A stretch of 64,000 nt of DNA, from NCBI GenBank assembly GCA_019828545.1, contig JACVRA010000099.1, forward strand, positions 124,279-188,278, written 5' to 3'. The DNA comes from Paracamarosporium sp. OC-R06-R3. Lineage: Eukaryota > Ascomycota > Dothideomycetes > Pleosporales > Didymosphaeriaceae. This document shows, in pieces, positions 11,447-21,464 of the stretch. Both the position numbers and the translations under genes were made by a program. The notes under the pieces are model-generated. The model worked only from the letters and a program-made list of their open reading frames with translations, did not search any database and was not told the DNA's origin. The number at the start of each line of letters is the position of its first letter. The stretch's first letter is position 1.

Positions 11447-11902
11447 TACTCGCCCCACCCGCCAACCGAAGGTTGGCCCTACGCAGCCCAACGTAACTTT
11501 GTATAGGAAATCGAAACTTTTCAGGATATTGCCGGCGTAGGCTTCAATTATATGGACTTTTATACGGGCTATTTGATAGAGCGAGTATAGCTGGATCAAC
11601 AGTCATCTCTCTGAGCGATGGCACCTGCTGGGGCCGGTTTTGAGAGGCTTCAAAGTCGCGAAACAGGCAAACACCAATCGCGTGCTGCAGCAGCAATATT
11701 GGGTATTTTTGAATTAGGAAAACTAGCAATGCAATCGGAGATACGCTGCTCGATTTCGTGACTCTCGCCGTAATATTTAGGCATGGTTGTGGTTGACAAA
11801 TTGATAAAATAGATAGATTGGCGACTCAAAGTTACGTTGGGCTGCGAAGTTACGTTGAGCTGCGTAAGGCCAAGACGTACGTCTTGGCATGTTAGGCGAG
11901 TA
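11447..11902. mobile_element. Candidate decayed non-autonomous DNA transposon with inverted ends
   Basis: The two ends are imperfect inverted repeats of about 50 bp. The outer 8 bp TACTCGCC (11447-11454) is mirrored at 11895-11902. An inner block at 11471-11497 is mirrored at 11849-11874 with only a few differences, two of them G/A changes. The best segment, CGCAGCCCAACGTAACTTTG at 11482-11501, has an exact inverse at 11827-11846, so the right arm carries the motif twice in tandem. The interior has no transposase frame. I see no clear target-site duplication, so the boundaries are approximate. The size (about 456 bp) and structure suit a MITE-like relic. Confidence 0.5.
11869..11888. repeat. 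Perfect 20-bp palindrome
   Basis: GCCAAGACGTACGTCTTGGC equals its own reverse complement. It sits inside the right inverted arm of the candidate element. Confidence 0.8.
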
Positions 11903-12257
11903 CCACTTCTGATTTTTCGGAAAAGATAGCCACCAACATTAAGCGCTCTTGGCGTCAGCGATCCACGTCAACATGATTGGTAGAACTTAAATTAGCGATC
12001 GCAGATGGAATATCTTTTTGGGAATAACATCCGTCGGAAGGGTTACCGTATTAGCTAGCTAGCGCAACTACTCTGTAAAGATTGATATGATAAGCTAAAG
12101 CATAACGTTTCCTCTCTAGAGACTAGCCTTACTGTAGCACTATGAAGAAGGCCTTTTTTCAATTTTGGAAAGTGTGAAACTGATGATTGAGATGTGAAAT
12201 ATGTGTCCTGGTATATGAATTTATGGATCATCCCAAGCTAACACAAGTATAGTAAAC

Positions 12258-12329
12258 GGGCTTGTGGTTTAGTGGTATAATTTTCCCTTAGCATGGGAAA
12301 GGTCCTGGGTTCGATTCCCAGCAAGTCCA
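12258..12329 (+). tRNA. tRNA-Ala (anticodon AGC)
   Basis: A complete 72-nt cloverleaf: acceptor GGGCTTG pairs with CAAGTCC and includes the G3-U70 wobble pair that is the major alanine identity element. The anticodon stem TTCCC/GGGAA closes the loop TTAGCAT, with anticodon AGC. The T-arm is CTGGGTTCGATTCCCAG and the discriminator base is A. There is no intron. The D-arm (TGGTTTAGTGGTATAAT) resembles tRNA-Gly-type bodies, but anticodon and G3-U70 agree on alanine. A short T-run follows soon after the 3' end (CTTTTTG), a plausible Pol III terminator. Confidence 0.95.
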
Positions 12330-13240
12330 ACTTTTTGCCCATATCCAATGCAACGTGCAATAATACTGTTTGGATATCATCCCATCCATATGCGATAATC
12401 TCGATCTACTTGATCGATATATATAAAACAACAGCACGTCGGTCAGTTAGTATTTGAACCTCATTTTTGCGCTGTGGATGGATGATAGAATTGATTCTCA
12501 ATTGCACATTCGATACATTATCCGTAATAACTATTCGCAAAAGCATATTGAGTTGTTCGTATGTTATTACTTCGTCCCTATGTGCATGGCCGTGTCCAAT
12601 TTCATTGTACGCCACGTTCTCACCATCACTATGCAAACATTTATACAAAAGTCGTACCACCTATGTTACATCTTCGATGCTCCTTACAGAGCCTATATGT
12701 CTTGGCACACGTCCGTTGTTCAAGCAAGGATATTGCTTGACAAAACTTACGTTTCAAGCTAGATCTATGCATTGACTCGCTTGGTAGTCTGAGGACAGCA
12801 CGTGTGTGTGGGCCGCGGCTCATGCCTGTGTGACAATGACATTTCTTTAAGATGAGGTGACACAAGTGACAAGTTGGCACTGGCGAGGCAGCAAAGTAAA
12901 GAGGATCCCGTCTCACAAGGTGAAAATATGAATTGCATTTTCCATGTAACGAGCGTCAGGATGGCCCCGGGGTATTCTAAACACAAAAAGACGCGACCTA
13001 TGTTACATGCAATACCGAATAATGAAGGTAAGGTGTGTTCGACTCGTAAATATAGAAGAAAGGAAAGTAAAAACATATAGCAGAGGGCTGTTGCTCTGCT
13101 CTATAATCTGCTGGTTGCGGACAGTGGACCCTCGGAATACTTCCTGCCACCGTCGTTTCCAGGCAACTCAAAAATTAGACATAAAACGCCATGATACACC
13201 TCATTAAATTCTTCATCACTACAAGTGATTGCATTGCTCG
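12330..13240. other. Intergenic, 3' flank of the membrane-protein gene
   Basis: Short overlapping frames only; no convincing gene or RNA recognised. Confidence 0.5.
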
Positions 13241-15169
13241 CTATGGTTTTCGTTTGAAGCTCGGATTTCGTAGAGGAGTACTGCCGGAGTCGTAAGGACC
13301 GTCGTTGACGTTAACCCAGTTGGGTACGGTGCTACTTCTTTTGCGGGAGTTCTGCCTTGTGACGCTGCCTCTCACAGTGCGGCCGCCTACATTGCCGAAT
13401 CCAAGCACCTCGGGGCGGTCTAGATCGAATGGATCAGACTGTCGTACTCCTCTGCCAAACATATTTGTTGCTGGGCGGGAAGGTCCTGGTTCGCCAAAGA
13501 AAAACGAGTCTTTGGAAACGCGAGAAACTGTGCTCGATGTTGCGTTGAATTGAGGAAGAGGTGCATATGCATTAACTGGACGCGACGGCGTGGGGGGCAG
13601 TGGCTGCGTCGGAGGAAGTGGCGGCGGATCTGAAGGGTCGAAGAATGGATTCTCTGTGTAGACTGATGTAGTGTCTCTTGACACTGGGTTTGAGCGCAGC
13701 GCAGTCTGAAAGCTCGTTGTTCGCTTGTGTTGTTGGGCAGTCTCACGAAGCCACTCAGGTGTACCACTACCGTTTTGGGCGTCTATTTCATCCAAAATTG
13801 AAGCAAAAGGATCGCGAGGGTTTCTTTCCGATGTGGCAGCCGGTTTCGGTGCAACAAGTCCGCCTTGTTGATTCTGTGGCTGAGGAGATGCTGGATCGGG
13901 GTTCAGCAACTGGAGGTTCTTAGGTGGATCTAACGGGTCTGCGAAAGGATTCACGTCGGCGTTGCTGTTGCGAAGAACTGGATCGTCAACAATACCAGGG
14001 AAAGGAGAGCTCTGGCCGACAACGAGACTGTCTGGCTTCTTCTGTAGTAGTGTTCGAGACCTCTTGATAGTGGGCATCCGGCCACCGATTCCACGAAGCT
14101 GTTGCCGAAATTTTGATGGCGGTTCGCTCATTGACTGGCTGCGTCGGTTCGTTCCCACCGAGTACACTGAACTGCTGTTGCGGGTATGCTTACGGTATGG
14201 GTTCGATGTTGGTCCAGACTTGCTACCTTTTAGTCTCGCGACGAGGACTTCTATCCCTGCTGGGACGTTTCTTATTTTTCCGGGAAGTGCGCGCAGCTTC
14301 GCGACCAAACCTCCGTCTTCTCTTGGGCTCTTCTCGCTTAAACGTTGCTGCCATTTTTCAAAGGTCCCGTTCTTCTGTCTCCTCAAGCAAAAGAACAACA
14401 GGGCACTGATGATAGCAAGACCTACAAAACCCCCTACTACACCGCCTGCTATACTGGCAACATTTGTTTGGCCAGTCAAGGGAAGTGTCAGCCCGTTACC
14501 TCCATCGGTGGTTCCTGTGTCGGGCGAGATGACACCTGCGGATCCTCCTGTTGAAATGCCTGTGCCGGTGGGTTGAGATAGCACGGGCTGGGTGTCGGGC
14601 GCAGGATCCCCAGGCGATACAGATTGTGCGGGTTCATCGGATGGAGTCGCCGGTGATGAGATGACGGGCGCTGTAGACGATACTGCAGGCAAATCTGCTG
14701 GGACTGAACTTGTCGACGATACAGCTGTGGGGATCGAGTTAGAGCTTGCCGGTGCTGGAGTTGCTGAGGGTGTTGATATAGGGTCGACCACAGTGGACTC
14801 AACCGATGGCGTCTCAGCGATGTCAGGCGCAGGCGCAGGGACTGCAGCTGCTGGAGCCTGTGGCGATATGTTCGCGAGAAGCGACGATTGCGCTACTGTT
14901 GAGAGTGCGCTATCCGTACCTATCGCCGTGGAGACTGCTTCAGATGATGTCACCTGCGGCGCTGCTTCGGTAGAAGTAGAGGCAGACGGAGGAGGTGGAG
15001 GTGCTTCAGCGATGGAGCTGCTTTGTATCGATTGCGCATCCTGGGTACTCGTTGAAGTGGATAGAATGGACGTAGTGGTAGAGATGATGGTCGATGTGGC
15101 GGTCCGGGCCCGCGAGCGCGTACATCGTCTCCCGCTCACCGTCGTTATAGTCTCTGATGGAGTGGCCAT
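13241..15169 (-). CDS. Ser/Thr/Pro-rich single-pass membrane protein
   Basis: A 642-residue single-exon frame. Residues 1 to about 235 are extremely rich in Ser, Thr, Ala and Pro, consistent with a heavily O-glycosylated outer region. A glycine-rich transmembrane helix follows (SIAGGVVGGFVGLAIISALL, about 238-257) and then the basic stop-transfer FFCLRRQ. The cytoplasmic tail of about 380 residues is rich in Ser, Pro and Asn, with NPF motifs (VNPFADP, ENPFFDP) that could bind EH-domain endocytic proteins. The layout recalls fungal wall sensors of the Mid2/Wsc kind. However, there is no N-terminal signal peptide and no WSC domain, so the TM helix may itself be the signal anchor. Function is inferred from architecture only. 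Confidence 0.65.
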   Translation of the reverse strand: MATPSETITTVSGRRCTRSRARTATSTIISTTTSILSTSTSTQDAQSIQSSSIAEAPPPPPSASTSTEAAPQVTSSEAVSTAIGTDSALSTVAQSSLLANISPQAPAAAVPAPAPDIAETPSVESTVVDPISTPSATPAPASSNSIPTAVSSTSSVPADLPAVSSTAPVISSPATPSDEPAQSVSPGDPAPDTQPVLSQPTGTGISTGGSAGVISPDTGTTDGGNGLTLPLTGQTNVASIAGGVVGGFVGLAIISALLFFCLRRQKNGTFEKWQQRLSEKSPREDGGLVAKLRALPGKIRNVPAGIEVLVARLKGSKSGPTSNPYRKHTRNSSSVYSVGTNRRSQSMSEPPSKFRQQLRGIGGRMPTIKRSRTLLQKKPDSLVVGQSSPFPGIVDDPVLRNSNADVNPFADPLDPPKNLQLLNPDPASPQPQNQQGGLVAPKPAATSERNPRDPFASILDEIDAQNGSGTPEWLRETAQQHKRTTSFQTALRSNPVSRDTTSVYTENPFFDPSDPPPLPPTQPLPPTPSRPVNAYAPLPQFNATSSTVSRVSKDSFFFGEPGPSRPATNMFGRGVRQSDPFDLDRPEVLGFGNVGGRTVRGSVTRQNSRKRSSTVPNWVNVNDGPYDSGSTPLRNPSFKRKP

Positions 15170-15924
15170 GCAGAAGACAGACTCATAGAAAAGAAGCGCC
15201 GCTAGGGGCTCGAAAGAAGAGACGAAAGGAAAAGATCAAAGCGCTGCTGGCGCTTCGAGCATATTAAACGTGGGAAATTGAGGTTTCTGCGGGACGATGC
15301 TGGAGAACAGAGACACAGAGGCAGATGCCAGCAGCGGTTGGAAGAGCGGTCGGGATGGCTGCCAACCGTTGGCATGAGGTGGAGCGCTTGGGGTGTTCTG
15401 AAACGGGAACGGCTTCAGGTGCCGCTTTGGGCTGCAATTCTCACACATTTGAAGCGCGGGAGGCATCGACAGTCCAGAGACAGCGACACGGCCGTCTCAG
15501 CCGGCTAGGCACAGGCAGGCGGGGGGATATGCCGGCAGCCATCGCGCGCAGTCGCAGGCGGCCGTGGTGTTGAGCGCGGTGGGTGCGGAGATTCCGAGGC
15601 CGACCCCAAGGCACGTGACATCCCCGAGCGTTATGCTATGTGGGATCGCCACGGCTCGTTCTTTGGACTTCCCAAGTAAACGCGCGCAAACAGGGGCGCT
15701 ACAAACAGGCTAAACCTCCGTCTGGATGCAACATGCTCCTCTGCAGAATGACGAGCGGTGGAGCCTCGAACGAAGCAGGCATTGGGTCCACAGCGGAGAC
15801 GCTCGAGCGGCTGCCGTTTGGGGCACAGAAGCGAACGTCCCATGCCTCGCAGTCTTCGTTTCCTCCCCTTCTCCCGTCGCTGGCCAATTGACGCATCCTT
15901 TCGACTGCCAACAAGCCCACCACC
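15170..15924. promoter_or_regulatory. Divergent promoter region
   Basis: 755 bp between the start codons of the membrane-protein gene (minus) and the 607-residue orphan (plus). It is G+C-rich in its centre and has no obvious TATA box. The long frames crossing it overlap on both strands and lack family resemblance. Confidence 0.4.
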
Positions 15925-18027
15925 ATGTTTCAATTCAGCGGTACGTTGGCTCTGCCCGTGTCTTCTCAGCGCTTTGCTGTGCGCCGCCGCATCGCCGTTC
16001 CCCACCTCACGGCCTAGCACGGTTAGCCGCCAGCCTCTCCCCATCCACCGAACCCAGAGTCTCCCGTCCCACATACTGTTTTGTCCGATCCGCGTGTTTC
16101 GTGCTGTGGATTGGCAAAACACGTTTTACCTTGTGCATTAGCATCGCTGATTATGGTTCACCCATCCAGGCAACCTGCTGGCAGGCCAACATGACAACGC
16201 CAAAGAGAGGCCACCGCCAGCCCGGCCGACACCCGTTACTTTCCCATCTCTAAGTCCACCTGAGCCTTCACTGTCGGCACCACCGACTTCCTGGACCGAT
16301 GGTTCGGCCCCCGGCATTGCTGCTCATTTCCTCGGACTGAAGAAACCCTCTGATGTCAACCCGGACACCTTGACTTTGCTGAACGTGTCGTTTCAACCAC
16401 AGTGCGATTTTGAAACCCTCTTGGCATCTATTTCAAGCGACGCGCAGTCGCATTTACCACCCAGATCCTGGCTAGAGGAACCAGAACAAAACATTACGAT
16501 CCCAACAGAACCCAGTGCTAAACTTCTTTGCAACGGCAGAAAGGCTCCAGATCACAATGAGTTCTACCTCCGTGTAAAAGAGATCAAATTCGAGAATGCA
16601 GATGCATTTGCTAACCTTACGCGGAAACCGATGGGAGAAAAAGTTCCACTGCGTCTGGCGCACTTTCGAAAGTTCTGGGAAGGTCTTGACAACATGGCTT
16701 ACTACTGGGACACCTCACTTGATGAGTATCTACCTCCGAGCCCTGGAGAAGACAACAATCTCAACCTAGACCAACCCTCCTCGGATCAGGTGAGCAAAGC
16801 CGATGGTTCGACCTTGCCCAGCTCAGAGACTCCAATGGATGAGGAACCCCGCAAGAAAATGAAAACAGAACCAACTACGGATGAAATAACTGTTATGCCC
16901 TCCGCCCCATTAGCCTCTGACAATCTAGTTTTGCCGACCAGCTCTGCAATGTTGCCAAGGAGGGCGCTACCAGCCAGAATAGCTCCACCAAAAGCTCCAT
17001 GGGAGGCCAACGCAGCAGCTACGCCCGAAGACTCTGCTGATTTAAGCAAGGGGTCTTACAAAGGCTATCGTATTGGCAATGGTGCGGAAATGCCTGAGTC
17101 GTATCGACTTGAGACGGTACGTGCTTTCTTAGAACCCATCACGTGGGCTTTTGGGGTTACACTGGTTCCACACCGTCGTCCGCCAGTGCTGTTGTTAGAG
17201 CATGTGCGCTTTCCTGTTCGTGTGAGTACAGTCGCATGGCGTGGCCCTCAAGATAGAATGAAGGCGCGTCAAGGATGGATGGAAGGCCCTGTGCTGGGTG
17301 TACAATGCAGAGCAGACACTTGCTTCGGTTTAACAGGAAACTTGCAAGCCGATTCAACGTTAGACACTGTCCGCGAGTTGGGCGGTTTACTCTTGCTCGC
17401 ACAAGAAAGGTCAAGGGAAGGCAAGACTGAGAAACGAGGTGGAGAGGGGAAGTGGTGGACAACGACGCATCGATGGGGTGGGGGACCAGGTGGCAAGGTG
17501 GGTGAAGGCAAGGGTGCAAGCGATGCCCCAGCCGCAGATCGTCCAGCGAAGGTGGATGAAAAGACTAGCAAATCTCGAGTGGGGTCCAAGGACAGGCGGA
17601 AACCAACACCAGCGGAGATCTGGAAGGTTCTCAGACCTGGAAACCCGCTCTGGGATCCAAAAGTTGTCCACGAAGCGATCGGCAAAGACTATGCTACTGC
17701 TTGGGATGATGTAAGTAGCTTTGCAGAAGAGTGAGATCCAAGTTACTGATCGCCGTTCAGGTCTTTTTGATATCATCACTAAATCATCACATCAGCATCT
17801 TGAAGCTACGAATACACCCGAACTATCTCCAATTTTTGGCTGAGGGAACTCTTCCTGAAGAATCCCCAGCTGACCCTGATTGGTGTTCTCCAAAGCTTCA
17901 TAGAACTCGATGGTATGATTTGTTCGACATGAATGATCGTACAGAGGCTATGCGTGGACTCTGGGGCATAATGAGCTATCTCATGCGGGCCCAGGAAAGA
18001 CCGGATGTGCCTATGGTGAACGTGTGA
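15925..18027 (+). CDS. Conserved-looking hypothetical protein, 607 aa, with 16-nt first exon
   Basis: Exons 15925-15940, 16170-17710 and 17761-18027. The first exon (ATG plus five codons, MFQFSG) joins through a 229-bp intron (GTACGT...TCCAG) to NLLAGQHDN and stays in frame; the last intron is 50 bp. I recognise no domain. The N-terminal 60 residues are Pro/Ser rich. Then come a compact region with PQCDFETLLASIS and FRKFWEGLDNMAYYWDTSLDEYLPP, an acidic linker with a basic RKKMK patch (possible nuclear signal), and a region with LEPITWAFGV and LLLEHVRFPVRV. A Gly/Lys-rich loop follows (RWGGGPGGKVGEGKG). The C-terminus (WYDLFDMNDRTEAMRGLWGIMSYLMR) looks folded. Probably nuclear or cytosolic; function unknown. 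Confidence 0.7.
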
Positions 18028-20000
18028 AGAATCGAATCTGACCATACATCCGATCCAAACGGAAGACGCAATCTGCCAGATTGGACAAGCTCTTTGCACT
18101 CGAATAACCATGACGGTATTGCGGTTTGGTGACACTTTGAATGATATCTAGATTCTATAGACCTATCGGACGAATTGTTCAGCTAACGTGTACGGAGATG
18201 CACCAAGGGTTTAACCTTGGTCGCTCTGTCTCAACCATACCATTGGCGGGGAATCTGACTGGTTACCGGCAACCAGGTCTGCAATATCAATTCAGATTCA
18301 ATACTCTCCCAGTGACTGGTTTGCATGACGCGGCAAGACACAGCAGTCGAACCAGATCAGTCTACCAAGCAGAGCAGCGAGAGTCTTCCGCTCTTTGCTA
18401 CTTGTATTCTATGGCTGGCGTCATGATTGGAAATGCCGACGTCTAATTGTCTCACAGAAGTCTGGTCTGTTCCGTCAAGCCTGTGATCACGCGAACAATC
18501 GAGTCATGATTGTAACCCAAGCATCTCACTCGGATCGAACATGAGCATACTTCCTGTGTCTCCTGCTGGTAGTCCTTGACAAACGCTTGCCAAACCAATG
18601 AATGTGATTGTCGTAATGCTTTCGTTGCTGTATTCTCTTTCTGTGCTCGTTCATCACACGGCAGCATTGTTGATGTGCAACGGGAATGGTACCCCTGTCT
18701 AGTGTATTGATTGGCGCAGCCTGCATCTCTCTTGCCCTACCCGCGCACATGTGCGCCACAATTAGGTATGTAGACTGCCGTTGTCGTAGTTCCAATCAAC
18801 TGATCCGTCGGGTTCAATGTGCTAAAACAGAGTGCTCATCGATGCGTAACCGTGGCGTCGGATAGCGCGTGCTATACAGGAGGCGCGGCATTGGCGAGTG
18901 TAACCTATCTGTCAATCAAGTTGGAGACGGGTAGGACAGAGAGGTGACTCGCACCACGCTAGACTGCTCAGGGTTTTGACCATCGACATTCCAGGTCTCT
19001 GGTCGCGTTGACCCAGAGATGCGCTTAGTTCAAAGGAATTAATTGAGCCTACTACGTTTCCCAGCATGGAGCCGGAGATACTGGAGCAGAGCGAGTCGCT
19101 GGTGTTTGACAGTCACTCACTTGCAACCCTGAGTGTGGCGCCGAAACATGAGTCTTGTTCGAAAACATCACGAGGCCAGAAGACGCAAGACCATGATGTC
19201 TCTCACGCTTACCTCGTACAACGTAAAATTTGCGAACTCAGTGGGGTTGGCAAAACTTGAGGCTTCGCCGGTACAACCCTTAAGCCCACGAACCGGGTAA
19301 ACCGGGCTAGAAGCAAATAGAGGTACGTATCTTACGGATAATTCCACAGATACCGTTTGAATAACGAGGACCATATCGGATAGCGATCCGTCTATCTTGG
19401 TCCGCAAGATGTACTATTAGGAGATAGACTCTCGATTCTTAGGTCTTCAAAGGAGCGGCAGCATGCCTTACGGCGTAAATAATACCCAGAGATGCGATCC
19501 TCCGAGGCTTTAGTTTCTAAACTCCCTCTAAGAGCGCCTCTTCGGTTCAGAGTAACTGTGGCTTCAAGGCTACGACAAAGGAAGAGGCGGTCAAAACTTT
19601 GACCTGGCCGCATCACAGGTGGTCTTGCCTCTGCATTTCGGGTATAAAAAGCTTGCTCTTGCGAGAAGAGGTACGCAAAGCGATCGAAGCACATCGTGAA
19701 CATTTGTCACGGGAACCTCTTTCTCTTCGCAGCAGTCCAATTCACATCTCGTCTGTTCGTTCCTATCTTCGACCCTTACTCGGCTCGGGTACTACCATAG
19801 ACCCCTCTGCCTGCCCCTCAACTATTAGTGGCATCACGTTGGTACATCACAATTGCTAAAAACGTTCTTCCAACACCGACAACATTGTTGCCAATCTACT
19901 TCTTTGCATAAGAGCTTACCTTTTCAGCTGTCCACAGCCAGGCAAGCCTCCTACCTCTTCAATAACCCTTCCTCCGGTCTCAACAACGAAACGCGTCACT
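18028..20000. other. 2-kb intergenic region upstream of the cupin gene
   Basis: No supportable gene; the frames here are short and composition is unremarkable. A strong TATA-like element TATAAAAA occurs at 19643-19650, about 350 bp before the cupin start, which would imply a long leader or an unseen upstream exon. Confidence 0.45.
19643..19650 (+). promoter_or_regulatory. TATA-like element upstream of the cupin gene
   Basis: TATAAAAA in a GGGTATAAAAAGC context, 350 bp before the ATG at 20001. It is the best TATA match in this intergenic region; function is inferred from sequence alone. Confidence 0.3.
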
Positions 20001-20741
20001 ATGGTCAATCTCCTGCCTACCATATTTTTCCTCCTCCCATTAGTCCACGCCAGTGAGATGCAGGACAAGACCTCCAACCAAGACTTGGTCTCACGCCTCA
20101 AGCTTGCAGCTACCGTATATGATAGGCACCAGATCCTTACCAAAGACGAAGATTGGATCTATGACTTCAACTCCGCGAAGCCCACCGACTCCTTCAAACC
20201 AGGCAGTGTCAAGAACGCCAATGCAGCAACCTTCCCGGCCATGACCGGCCATGGCATGACCCTTGCTCAGCTCAATCTGGGCCCTTGCGCTATGCTGCCA
20301 CCCCATTACCACCCACGCGCAACGAACATGGTGGTAGCCGTCACAGGCAACACGACGACGTGGATGGTCAATGAGAATGGCGTCAGGACAGTATCGACAA
20401 CGCTGACGCCTGGGAAGATGACCATCTTCCCCATGGGCAGCATGCACTCGATGCAGAACAACGGTAAGTGGCGCAAACTCCCGACGAGTAATGCTGCTAA
20501 TCCTTCCGAAGGATGCGATGACGCATATCTCATCAGCGCTCTCAACTCTGAGGACACCGGTACTCTCAACATCGCCAACGGCATGTTCAGTCTACGAGAT
20601 GACATGGTGCGCGCTGCGTTTGGCAATCGAAACTTTGACGTCCAAGGCACTGGCAGAAATATCCCCGAGGTAGGCACTGGGTCTACTTACGGGAGTGCGG
20701 AATGCTTGTCGAGGTGCGGTATGAACAAAAAGAAGGCATGA
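20001..20741 (+). CDS. Secreted cupin (germin/spherulin-like) protein
   Basis: Exons 20001-20463 and 20512-20741 give 230 residues. The 48-bp intron (GTAAGT...CGAAG, branch GCTAAT) has no stop and keeps frame if retained, but removing it restores MQNNGCDDAYLISALNSED, as in the family. The N-terminus is a signal peptide (MVNLLPTIFFLLPLVHASE). The cupin core shows motif 1 as PPHYHPRATNMVVAVTG and motif 2 as IFPMGSMHSMQN. The HxH and the later His ligands are present, but the usual Glu after HxH is replaced by Asn (or shifted), so metal binding may be altered. Related secreted cupins include slime-mould spherulin 1 and plant germins, some with oxalate oxidase or superoxide dismutase activity. 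It is probably extracellular; activity is not predictable. Confidence 0.82.
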   Translation: MVNLLPTIFFLLPLVHASEMQDKTSNQDLVSRLKLAATVYDRHQILTKDEDWIYDFNSAKPTDSFKPGSVKNANAATFPAMTGHGMTLAQLNLGPCAMLPPHYHPRATNMVVAVTGNTTTWMVNENGVRTVSTTLTPGKMTIFPMGSMHSMQNNGKWRKLPTSNAANPSEGCDDAYLISALNSEDTGTLNIANGMFSLRDDMVRAAFGNRNFDVQGTGRNIPEVGTGSTYGSAECLSRCGMNKKKA

Positions 20742-20955
20742 TGCGGTGCTATTTGGATAGGACGTTATTTGTGTTGCGGCTATAACATCTTCAGATGTCG
20801 AGCGTCATTCGTTCCCTTCCGACGTTGTTTTTAACCATGTTTGACTTGTTCTGTCAACTTAGAATAAAGAGCGGATAAGCACATTTGGTCATTTTGCTTT
20901 CGTGGCCAGCTGCAGCAACGACACGGCAATGGTGCCTCGCTGAGTTTGATAAATG

Positions 20956-21464
20956 CTAACTACTTGCGCGCTCTTGCAGCGTGGCTTTGAGTTTCTCGAC
21001 AAGCTCTTCTGGCGTGCCGCTCATCTTCATGTGGCCAATCATCACCGTCTTTTCTCTGCTCTTCATGCCTTTTACGATTTCCACGTCGGATTTAGGTACC
21101 TTGAGTGCCTCGAGGATGTTAGAACTATTATTTGGATGTTGCAAACATGCCTAAGAACGAGTCATGTCCTCCCCAACATGCGCCATGCCCTGAAGATGGC
21201 TGAAGAGTGCAGCGTGATTCGGGGGCAAGTCATAATAAACTCCTGAAAGATGCTTACCTCCGCTATAACCTCTCTCACAGCCTTGTTAGCCTCTCCCTCC
21301 TTTGCACGCGCCGCAACACAGACCTCGATAGCCTCGTCGGATACAGCTGCGATGCCTTCTCTGTTCGCGCTCACGCCCGGCTTGACTCGGCAAAGCAGCT
21401 GGACAGAACCGCCGGGCGCCTTGGAACCCTTGCTGGCAACGAAGCGAATCGCGGGCGACAACAT
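20956..21464 (-). CDS. DUF167 (YggU-like) family protein
   Basis: Two exons, 21464-21258 and 21108-20956, with a 149-bp intron (GTAAGC...CTCGAG), encode 119 residues. The small alpha/beta DUF167 fold is recognisable: LLCRVKPGVSANREGI, VCVAARAKEGEANKAV and KSDVEIVKGMKSREKTVMI. Splicing joins REVIAE to ALKVPKSD, which is the continuous family pattern. YggU-like proteins are found across bacteria and eukaryotes (human C15orf40 is related), but their biochemical role is not established. There is no clear targeting peptide, although the first 15 residues (LSPAIRFVASKGSK) are basic. The 3' end converges on the cupin gene. Confidence 0.82.

Larger units (their letters stand above)
11273..12257. other. 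Region between the two tRNA genes
   Basis: No protein gene seen. It contains the inverted-repeat element at 11447-11902 and a GCTAGCTAGC tract near 12052-12063. The rest is A+T-richer than the genic DNA. Confidence 0.5.

Noticed and set aside
18141..18795. Two frames of 70-100 codons after the 607-residue orphan.
   Set aside because: No domain, no splice continuity and poor coding composition.
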